DNA of 15,206 nucleotides from Bifidobacteriaceae bacterium (GTDB taxonomy: Bacteria; Actinomycetota; Actinomycetes; Actinomycetales; WQXJ01). Of the stretch, positions 7,718 to 13,766 are shown one piece after another. A model generated the notes under the pieces. That model searched no databases. It was not told the DNA's origin and saw nothing but the letters and a program-made list of their open reading frames with translations. A program made the translations under genes and the position numbers. The stretch lies in assembly GCA_031278675.1 (NCBI GenBank), contig JAITJY010000058.1, positions 1 through 15,206 on the forward strand, in the 5' to 3' direction. Numbering within the stretch: the first letter of the stretch is position 1; every line of letters starts with the position of its first letter.

Positions 7718-7800
7718 TGTTGTTGTTCCCTTCATCTTTCTAAGGTCTGTTGTTTTGTTCATGTATGCAGGTCCCGGCCGCCGCCGGCACCCGGCTGTCG

Positions 7801-7823
7801 CGCTTGCGTGTGAGGTGCAAGCG
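7801..7823 (-). other. 7-bp stem hairpin between signal-peptidase-like and pilin genes
   Basis: CGCTTGC (7801-7807) and GCAAGCG (7817-7823) form a perfect stem with a nine-base loop, 15 bases after the stop of the upstream gene. The remaining spacer down to the pilin start is an A/C-rich leader on the minus strand (ACAAAACAACAG, AACAACAACA), which should be unstructured and favour pilin translation. The hairpin may be a weak terminator or an mRNA processing or stability element. Confidence 0.4.
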
Positions 7824-7838
7824 GTGGCCAACTCGGCG

Positions 7839-8693
7839 TCAGAAACCACGCCGCCGAATCAAGACGACCACCTCCCCCGCCACGTCTTCAGAGCTGACAG
7901 CCCCATAGGAGCGGCTGTCGAGGCTCGCGCCGAGGGCATCCCCCAGCACGAACACTTCGCCTTGACCCAGAGTCAAGGGGAAAATTGAGGGGTCCACTGG
8001 CGGCGGTGCTGCGCCCGCCGCGTCACCCAGGTCCAAGAGGTTTCCGTTGACCGTCAGACCCTGATCGGTCACGTCTATTTGGTCGCCAGCCACGGCGGCC
8101 ACCCGGCGCACCTGACGGCCCACGCCAACCTTGTCCACTACCACCACATCGCCGGCCTTGTAGTCCGCGCCGATCCGGTAGAACGCCACCAGATCGCCGC
8201 CCTGGACTGCGGGCGCCATGCCCGGATCGCCGACCCGTTCCAAACCGAACACAAACGTGAAGATCAAGAACACCGCACCCGCGACCGCTGCGACCTTGAG
8301 CACCAGATCACCCAGTTCGCGCAGCACTAGCCGCCAGGCTCCCCCGCGCGGCCCCGGCGCCTGGCCCGGCTCGGCGGGACCAACCCCGGCTTCATGCAGC
8401 GCCCCACCGCTGGTCCCGTCCGCTGCGCCGGCCACGGCGGGACCAGCCAGACGGCCACACGGTTCGGGGACGGCGGCACCAGCCAAGCGGCTGGACGGCG
8501 CTGCCACGGCGGCATCGGCGGACCAGTTCGACCGTGCCGACACGAGCGTGCCAACCCCGCTAGACGGCGCTGCCACGGCGGCATCGACCAAGCGGCTGGA
8601 CGGCGCTGCCACAGCGGAGGCAGCCAGGACGGGACTGGCGCAGGGCTTGGCCGCCGCCAGCGTGCTCGGGGCGACCCAGGGAACTGTATTCAT
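7839..8693 (-). CDS. Signal peptidase I-like pilus assembly protein lacking the catalytic Ser-Lys dyad (SipA-like)
   Basis: 284 residues, starting at an ATG that overlaps the stop of the tip-protein gene as ATGA. Residues 1-125 are an Ala/Ser/Pro/Gly-rich cytoplasmic region containing in-frame repeats (AAVAAPSSRL). A membrane helix spans about 131-151, followed by an S26 signal peptidase domain. Conserved boxes are seen: GDPGMAP...GGDLV (box B), VRRVAAVAGDQI (box D) and GDALGASLDSRSYGAV (box E). Where the family has catalytic Ser before Met-x-Pro there is Gly158, and where it has the catalytic Lys before Arg there is Arg196. It is therefore probably not a protease. Streptococcal FCT pilus loci encode a similarly dyad-less SipA, needed for pilus polymerisation, at the same position in the operon, so a chaperone-like assembly role is inferred. 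Confidence 0.85.
   Translation of the reverse strand: MNTVPWVAPSTLAAAKPCASPVLAASAVAAPSSRLVDAAVAAPSSGVGTLVSARSNWSADAAVAAPSSRLAGAAVPEPCGRLAGPAVAGAADGTSGGALHEAGVGPAEPGQAPGPRGGAWRLVLRELGDLVLKVAAVAGAVFLIFTFVFGLERVGDPGMAPAVQGGDLVAFYRIGADYKAGDVVVVDKVGVGRQVRRVAAVAGDQIDVTDQGLTVNGNLLDLGDAAGAAPPPVDPSIFPLTLGQGEVFVLGDALGASLDSRSYGAVSSEDVAGEVVVLIRRRGF
8483..8617 (-). repeat. In-frame minisatellite in the signal-peptidase-like gene
   Basis: Three copies of a GC-rich unit with core CT(G/A)GACGGCGCTGCCAC (plus strand) begin at 8491, 8560 and 8596. The spacings are 69 and 36 bases, both multiples of three, so the reading frame is kept. They encode the repeated AAVAAPSSRL-like segments of the N-terminal cytoplasmic region. 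More degenerate relatives continue toward 8400. Confidence 0.6.
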
Positions 8694-11600
8694 GACACCG
8701 CCTTGCCGCGTTGGGCGCGTTTGAGGCCGCGACGCACGCCGGCGGCGAGCACCAAAGCGAGGCCCAGCGCGATTCCGTAAACGGCTTGGCCGCCGGTGGG
8801 CTCGTTCAGGCCGGAAGGCACCACGGGGGGCGCGATCAGAGTGTTGGTGCAGGCCATGACCAGCGCCTGGTCCGCCACCTGCGAGACCCCCCCTTGGCCG
8901 TCCTTCGGCTGCGACACGCCATTGACCTTGTACGATGCCGCATAGCCCGCGATTTCGTTTTCCGCTAAGAAGAGCTTGGTGCCCTTTGGCACCCTCATAG
9001 TGACCGCTTGTCCGTGCTTCAACCGGAGCGTCCCACAGCCGTAGCCATCAACTTCAAAATCGCCGTTAAGCGGCGGGGTGGCGCCGACCACTCCGCTGGC
9101 ATTCCCACCCGTGTAGGGGATTTTCGTGCCATCGGCGAACTCCACGTCCCCAGGCGCAAACAGGCACAGGCCAAAGACATAGCTCGGGGTTTGGTCGGCA
9201 TATTTGCCCTCGACCACTTTGGAGATGGTCAGTTCAACCGACTCGTATTCGTTGATGAAGGCGATCAGTTTGTCAATGCCCTTCATTGGCTGGAGGCCCG
9301 TGTCGGCCCCGGTGCCTGTAGTAACGCCCGAATCGATCACGTAGGACGGGATGTAGTTAGCAGGCCCGTTTTCTAGGATCACGCGGGCCTCGGCTTCGGC
9401 GGGCAAGGCCAAGGTCGCGACCTGGCTATGGTGCAGCGCAATGCTGCTGGTCGAACAATAGGTCGTGGAGTCCAGGATCAGCTGTGTGGGGGCTTGACCG
9501 TCGACCGAATAAGCGAACTGCGTCCAATTGCCCGCAGTGGCGACACAGACCTGGAAGAAAAAGTCCGCAGTCGGGTCCGCCAGCAGTCCGGTCACCCGGT
9601 TCGAGATGCTCAACACGGCCGTTTGACGCACGTTGGAGAAAACAATTCTCTGAGGACCGGAGACCATCACCAAGCCGGTGTCCAACCCCGCCTCGGGGTT
9701 TGACTCATTGATGGTGTAAGAAGTGGTGAACGCCGTCAAACTGGTCTGTTTGACCTGCACCTTGGAGGTGTAGTCAACCTCCAGCGTGATCATCTGGCCA
9801 TGCTGCAAGGTGACGGAAGCCTTACCGGATTGGTTCAGGTAGAGCGAACCGGACGATGGCGCCTGGGCGCCGCTCCCCGCCACAACACCGCCGGTATAGG
9901 GGATCTCACGGTTAGTCAGCGGCTGGCCGTTAGTGCCCACCACAGACACCGCGTAGGTGAAGACGCCCTCCGCAGCGGCAGTCCAGCTACCGCTCATCAT
10001 GGCTGACAAGCTCACCTGCTCTTTCAAGGCCGTTCCCGTGGCGAGGCTGACGGACTGCGCGGTGTTGGTGATGTCAGAAGCAATCTCTGTGGAGCCCGTT
10101 TGGGTCGCCACCCGCCCCAACAATGCCCGGTTGCTGCTGGAATAAGCTGCGATCGCGTCATTCCGGGAATCAGTCAAACCCGTGGTGTAAGCGAATCCAC
10201 GGTAACCGGCGGGCAGTTGCAGCGTCTTCCAGGCCGAGCCGGTCCCACGCGCGAATACGTCCAGGTCAATCCCCGCGTCGTTGGTGAAGCCGGTTTCCCT
10301 GAATTGGGCGTTCACCACGTGTTGCGGCTGGGCCGCCAGGTTAGCCCCGTCCGCCTCGATGGCCGGGCGGTTGAGGCACTGGGCATAGGCCGTGACCGTT
10401 GCCCCAGGTCCAATCGCCACGGTGGGCGGCCGCGCGTCGTAGGTGCTGCCCGCCACCAGCGAGCCGGTGGAGCCTATTCCGGCACCGCAGGTATTTCCGG
10501 ACGAATCCGCCCCGCCGGTCGCAACCAATGTGCCACCGTTGATTATCACTTGGCCCAGGTTCGGTTTGGCGAACCCGCCGCCTACCCCCGGCCCGCCCAC
10601 GGCATCCGTTGTATTGTTGTAGCCGCCGGACGCCACGATCTGGCCGCCGTTGATCGTGATTATTGTCGAACCCGTCTGGTGGTGGGCGCCCGTCCCTATG
10701 CCGGTCCCGGCCTGGCCAGCGGACGCCTCGATGATCCCGCCGCCAATGGTCACTGCGACATCGACAAATAATCCGTCCTCGGCCTGATCCACCTTGTAGG
10801 CGCCGCCGATCGCGGCTGCCAGACTTCCGCTCCGCGCTTTGATGTTTGGGCAGGTCGCCGGGTCGGCTGAGTTGGGGGAGCCAGCCGGGTCACATTGAAT
10901 ATCGACGGTCCCGCCCCGACCTTCGCCGCCGCCAATCCCAGCGCCACCAGCGCCGCCGGTCGCTTCGATGCTGACCGGCCCTGTGATGGTGATCTGGCCT
11001 CCGTAAGAATCCAAGCCGCCGCCGATTCCCGCAGCGTTGCGGCCGCCCTCCGCAGTGACCGTTGCCTGGCCAGTGATGGTGATGTCACCCGTTTGCCCTA
11101 GGACAGCGTTGCAACTGCCGATCCCCGCGCATGAATCGCCGCCTCCGGCGTAGACGTTGGCTTGACCGGCGATGGTGATGGTGCCGCTGCCATCATTGGC
11201 CGTCAGTGCGTTACTTGGATTCCGGTAACCGCCACCGATCCCTGCGCCATTGCTAACGCTCACGGCGGACAAGCTGCCGTCCCCTGAGACGGTGAGTGCC
11301 GCGCTGGGTGGCACGAAGATGGCCGCGTTGTTCCCGCTCCCAGACTGCGCGACTTGCACCAGCAAGCTGTCCCCGGCGAGAACCAGGTCCACGGCGGTAT
11401 TGCTGCCTAGCGCCAGGACGGGCACGCCATTGGTGCCCGTCGACAAGGTGACTGCGTCAAGCGTCAAACTGACGCTGATCCCGTCGCTAACAACTATGTT
11501 GCGCACCGCCGCCCTGTCTGCCGTTAAGCACAACCGGTAAGAGCCGCCGTTGGCGTTGGTGTTGAATGTCAGGATCTGGTTCGGGGAGCTTGCGCTTGGC

Positions 11601-11782
11601 GCGGTGGTGATGTCCCAGCCGCTGCCGCTCACCGGGTAAGCCAGGTCAACATCGCAGGTCAGAGATTGGGTACCGGCTCCGTCCTCGGACCGCGCGGCTC
11701 GCGGCTGGCACCCTGTCGAGATTGCAGGTAACACTACCAAAGCTGCAAATGCAGCAACGGCAATGCGGCCTGCTCGTCTCAT
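8690..11782 (-). CDS. Pilus tip/adhesin-like surface protein with a Gly-rich beta-helix head and a VVPSG sorting signal
   Basis: 1030 residues from the ATG at 11782 (GGAAGGA about ten bases upstream). A TTG 18 codons earlier is a poorer start. Residues 1-25 are a signal peptide. Residues about 40-480 form a repetitive Gly-rich region with eight AGIGGG-like motifs spaced roughly 30-40 residues apart among short beta-strand units (ITITGQATV, IIINGGTLVATGG), suggesting a right-handed beta-helix of a kind seen in carbohydrate-binding surface proteins. Three related beta domains follow (about 590-720, 721-846, 848-982). The first and third share IPYTGG and LxHGQ. Only the third keeps a plausible Lys/Glu/Asn isopeptide set (Lys855 in ISKVVEG, Asn980 in CTNTL). 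The C-terminus has VVPSG (987-991), a membrane helix and a basic tail. As first gene of the operon it takes the place of Cpa in streptococcal FCT loci. The ligand is unknown. Confidence 0.8.
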   Translation of the reverse strand: MRRAGRIAVAAFAALVVLPAISTGCQPRAARSEDGAGTQSLTCDVDLAYPVSGSGWDITTAPSASSPNQILTFNTNANGGSYRLCLTADRAAVRNIVVSDGISVSLTLDAVTLSTGTNGVPVLALGSNTAVDLVLAGDSLLVQVAQSGSGNNAAIFVPPSAALTVSGDGSLSAVSVSNGAGIGGGYRNPSNALTANDGSGTITIAGQANVYAGGGDSCAGIGSCNAVLGQTGDITITGQATVTAEGGRNAAGIGGGLDSYGGQITITGPVSIEATGGAGGAGIGGGEGRGGTVDIQCDPAGSPNSADPATCPNIKARSGSLAAAIGGAYKVDQAEDGLFVDVAVTIGGGIIEASAGQAGTGIGTGAHHQTGSTIITINGGQIVASGGYNNTTDAVGGPGVGGGFAKPNLGQVIINGGTLVATGGADSSGNTCGAGIGSTGSLVAGSTYDARPPTVAIGPGATVTAYAQCLNRPAIEADGANLAAQPQHVVNAQFRETGFTNDAGIDLDVFARGTGSAWKTLQLPAGYRGFAYTTGLTDSRNDAIAAYSSSNRALLGRVATQTGSTEIASDITNTAQSVSLATGTALKEQVSLSAMMSGSWTAAAEGVFTYAVSVVGTNGQPLTNREIPYTGGVVAGSGAQAPSSGSLYLNQSGKASVTLQHGQMITLEVDYTSKVQVKQTSLTAFTTSYTINESNPEAGLDTGLVMVSGPQRIVFSNVRQTAVLSISNRVTGLLADPTADFFFQVCVATAGNWTQFAYSVDGQAPTQLILDSTTYCSTSSIALHHSQVATLALPAEAEARVILENGPANYIPSYVIDSGVTTGTGADTGLQPMKGIDKLIAFINEYESVELTISKVVEGKYADQTPSYVFGLCLFAPGDVEFADGTKIPYTGGNASGVVGATPPLNGDFEVDGYGCGTLRLKHGQAVTMRVPKGTKLFLAENEIAGYAASYKVNGVSQPKDGQGGVSQVADQALVMACTNTLIAPPVVPSGLNEPTGGQAVYGIALGLALVLAAGVRRGLKRAQRGKAVS
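8810..8824 (-). other. VVPSG sorting motif of the tip-like protein
   Basis: Codons GTG GTG CCT TCC GGC encode VVPSG, followed by L-N, a hydrophobic helix and RRGLKRAQRGK. It resembles the backbone TTPTG-L-D signal (pattern x-x-P-T/S-G-L-D/N), suggesting that the same sortase handles both. Confidence 0.55.
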
Positions 11783-11872
11783 CCCCCGATGTTCCTTCCC
11801 ATATTCATTACCTGCGTGCTGAACGCGTGCCAACAAACTGATATCACTCCAAAAAGTCTCGCGCGCCTCGCT

Positions 11873-11899
11873 TTATCATTAGCCCGAAAGGGTTATCAT
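11873..11899 (-). promoter_or_regulatory. ATGATAA direct repeat upstream of the pilus operon
   Basis: On the minus strand ATGATAA occurs at 11899-11893 and 11879-11873, start points 20 bases apart (about two helical turns). Between them is a small AGCCC-GAAA-GGGTT hairpin (plus-strand reading). The spacing suits a regulator binding one DNA face. Alternatively, one or both GATAA(C/A) hexamers could be -10 elements. No good -35 hexamer was found at the right distance from either. Confidence 0.35.
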
Positions 11900-11909
11900 G
11901 TTTAGCGCC

Positions 11910-11925
11910 ACTTGGGTACCCAAGT
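11910..11925. promoter_or_regulatory. 16-bp perfect palindrome, candidate operator of the pilus operon
   Basis: ACTTGGGTACCCAAGT is a perfect palindrome located about 130 bases before the tip-protein ATG and just upstream of the ATGATAA repeats. It fits a dimeric regulator site. It is not in a terminator-like context. Confidence 0.4.
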
Positions 11926-11968
11926 AGGGACAACGCGCAGCCCACAAGGCTTATTCCCGTTCCGCCAA

Positions 11969-11988
11969 ACTTTTTTGATTTTTTTTAA
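11969..11988 (-). promoter_or_regulatory. A-tract pair upstream of the pilus operon
   Basis: On the minus strand an eight-A run, TC and a six-A run follow each other, in a window that is otherwise very GC-rich. Adjacent A-tracts bend DNA and resemble UP elements or sites for nucleoid-associated silencers. The region 11783-12119 contains no gene. It holds this element, the palindrome, the ATGATAA repeats and the hairpins after dhaM. Confidence 0.35.
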
Positions 11989-12066
11989 GCTGGGGGTTGG
12001 CGGGGCCGATCTGCCTAGGACGCGAATCGTCCGCTGGGGTCAGGGGGCGGCGTCCGGCGCTGTATC

Positions 12067-12087
12067 CGGCCGCGCTTTCGCGCGCCG
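12067..12087 (-). terminator. GC hairpin with GAAA loop after dhaM
   Basis: CGGC-C-GCGC and GCGCGCCG form an eight-pair stem with one bulged base. On the minus-strand RNA the loop is GAAA, a stable GNRA-type tetraloop. It lies 33 bases past the dhaM stop and is the best candidate end of the dha transcript. A smaller GGACG/CGTCC hairpin follows at 12018-12032. Neither has a T-run. Confidence 0.4.
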
Positions 12088-12119
12088 TAGCTGCGGGCGG
12101 CCCGTCCTAAACCAGTACC

Positions 12120-12908
12120 TCAGTCCACCGGTGAACTGAGTTCGCCGAAGCCGTCCGCCGCGAGCGCTGCGAACTCGCTGACCGCCGCAGCGGCCGCGCT
12201 GCTGGTTGCCTCAATCAGGAGTTCGTCGCCTTGGCCGGCACCCAATGCCATCAGCGCCATGGGACTGCGCGCCGAGGCCGGACCCTTGCCCTTGGTCACG
12301 TTCGTGATCTTGACATCAACACCGAGTTCGGCCGCGCGGGCAGCCAAGCGCGCCGCCGGCCGCGCATGCAAACCCAACCCATTAGGCAAGCAAACCCGCG
12401 CCGACGGCCCAGCCCCATCCGCCGGGACCGATGCCGCCAGGGGCGCGTCCGCAGTTGGTGCCGGCGTCCCCGCCGGCACCGGTGGCGGGGCGGAGAGGGC
12501 TTCAGCCTTAGCGGCTAGTGCGGCCGAGGCCTCTGTTGCTACCTCGTCCAGGGTGGCGCCGCCTGCGGCGCGCACCACCGCCGCGATCAGGCCCTCGACG
12601 AACGGCGCGGGGACGAGTCGGACCTGCGGGACGCCTTCAGGCAGGAACTCAAGAGCCAGCTCAGCACTCATCACCGCTGAACCCAAATCCATCAGCACCG
12701 CTACACCACTCGGCCCCGAGTCACCGGCCGCGACCTCCTCGATCGCCTCAGCCACCCGCGTCGCATCAGTCCCGAATACGCCATCACCGCTACCAGCGGC
12801 CACGGCGATCGGCGGCGGCGCGCCGGGCACCATCTCCAGCGCCAACTCCACCGCAGCTGCGGCCAGCGCCGGGCTGTGCGAGACCACAACAATCCCAGTC
12901 ACACTCAT
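12120..12908 (-). CDS. dhaM: PTS-dependent dihydroxyacetone kinase phosphotransferase subunit DhaM (EIIA-HPr)
   Basis: 262 residues that pass phosphate from the PTS to the ADP held by DhaL. Residues 1-130 are a mannose-family EIIA domain, with the active His11 in VVVSHSPALA and MDLGSAVMSAELALE. A Pro/Ala linker follows (about 138-168), then an HPr domain (170-262) with the active His181 in LGLHARPAARL and SPMALMALGAGQGDEL. Unlike the E. coli protein there is no enzyme I domain, so HPr must be charged by the general EI encoded elsewhere. AGGAG ends only two bases before the annotated ATG but eight before the GTG at codon 3, so translation may really start at that GTG. It follows dhaL after a 201-base spacer. 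Confidence 0.93.
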   Translation of the reverse strand: MSVTGIVVVSHSPALAAAAVELALEMVPGAPPPIAVAAGSGDGVFGTDATRVAEAIEEVAAGDSGPSGVAVLMDLGSAVMSAELALEFLPEGVPQVRLVPAPFVEGLIAAVVRAAGGATLDEVATEASAALAAKAEALSAPPPVPAGTPAPTADAPLAASVPADGAGPSARVCLPNGLGLHARPAARLAARAAELGVDVKITNVTKGKGPASARSPMALMALGAGQGDELLIEATSSAAAAAVSEFAALAADGFGELSSPVD

Positions 12909-12970
12909 ATCTCCTAGCTATGCTCAATCCCCGCCATCCCGGCCCGGGGGCGGTTGGAACCGGCTTCAGC

Positions 12971-13054
12971 CCCCGCCGGAAGCGGCGGGGACCAGTTCAA
13001 TCCAGTTTCCGTCCCGGGACGCACTCCCGGCCCGGGCGCGGCGGGGGCCCGCCG
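12971..13054. other. Two GC-rich hairpins in the dhaL-dhaM spacer
   Basis: CCCCGCCG-GAAG-CGGCGGGG (12971-12990) is a perfect 8-bp stem, and CGGCGGG-GG-CCCGCCG (13039-13054) a 7-bp palindrome-like stem. Both lie in the unusually long non-coding spacer 12909-13109. They could be internal attenuators or mRNA processing or stability elements. Neither has a T-run. Confidence 0.4.
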
Positions 13055-13109
13055 GGGACCAACATCCTTTAGGGTGCGTTGAGTCCCGGCGGGCCGACGC
13101 CTCCACAAA

Positions 13110-13763
13110 CTATTCAGTTGAATCAGATTCCACAGCCTCGGCCAGAGCCTCGAACAGCAACACCGTCGACGCACTACCCGGGTCCATGTGCCCCGCACTG
13201 CGTTCGCCCAGGTAACTAGCCCGCCCCTTGCGGGCGACCAGCGGAATGGTCGCATCACGGCCAGCCACCGCCGCCGCCAACGCAGCCTGTACGGCACCGG
13301 GGGGCGCCTGCCCAACTGCCAGCGCGGCATCGTACGCGTCCAAAGCGGGGGTCATCGCATCCACCATTGTCTTGTCCCCCACCTCAGCCTTACCCCGCGC
13401 GACGATCCCGCCCAAGCCAGCCCGCAACGCGCCACCCAAACCAGCCGCGTCAACTTGCGCCACCGCGCCAGCTTCCATACCAAACCGCATGAAGAACGTT
13501 CCATACAAGGGCCCACTCGCACCGCCGACACTACTCACCAGCGTCATACCGACGTTCTTGAACAACTCGGCGAAACTCGCAGCCGGCCCACCCGACAGCT
13601 TCGCCACCACAGCGTTCATCCCCCGGTCCATGTTGGCACCGTGGTCCGCGTCACCGATCGCCGAATCCAGCTCCGTCAACCACTCCCGCGCCGCCGCGAT
13701 CTTGGTCTGGAACAACTCCAGCCAGCGGACCATCGCCGGCAGCCCTAGCACCGCGTCTGACAT
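13110..13763 (-). CDS. dhaL: Dihydroxyacetone kinase ADP-binding subunit DhaL
   Basis: 217 residues, typical length. DhaL holds ADP/ATP as a permanent cofactor and phosphorylates dihydroxyacetone bound to DhaK. The metal-binding motif LDSAIGDADHG gives Asp33, Asp38 and Asp40, corresponding to the three Mg-binding aspartates of the family. GGASGPLYG (80-88) and KGRASYLGERSAGHMDPGS (179-197) are the other conserved nucleotide-site segments. The start lies three bases after the dhaK stop and has only a weak AGGG nearby, so translation is probably coupled to dhaK. The product acts in the cytoplasm. Confidence 0.95.
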   Translation of the reverse strand: MSDAVLGLPAMVRWLELFQTKIAAAREWLTELDSAIGDADHGANMDRGMNAVVAKLSGGPAASFAELFKNVGMTLVSSVGGASGPLYGTFFMRFGMEAGAVAQVDAAGLGGALRAGLGGIVARGKAEVGDKTMVDAMTPALDAYDAALAVGQAPPGAVQAALAAAVAGRDATIPLVARKGRASYLGERSAGHMDPGSASTVLLFEALAEAVESDSTE

Positions 13764-13766
13764 ACC

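Noticed and set aside
10100..10771. A 223-codon plus-strand open frame inside the tip-protein gene
   Set aside because: The opposite-strand repeat-rich beta-helix coding explains the region. The frame reads as an Arg/Gly-rich shadow.
11640..11782. Lipoprotein signal (STGC) on the tip protein
   Set aside because: The residue three before Cys is Ser rather than Leu, Val or Ile, and the protein has a C-terminal sorting signal. An ordinary Sec signal peptide fits better.
11969..11988. Plus-strand T-rich terminator
   Set aside because: No GC stem directly precedes the T-runs and no plus-strand gene ends there. An A-tract element for the minus-strand promoter region is more likely.
12259..13215. 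A 318-codon plus-strand open frame across dhaM and its upstream spacer
   Set aside because: It is antisense to dhaM and dhaL, the product is low-complexity Ala/Ser/Pro/Arg with no recognisable family, and the minus-strand genes have clear catalytic motifs. It is a GC-driven shadow frame.
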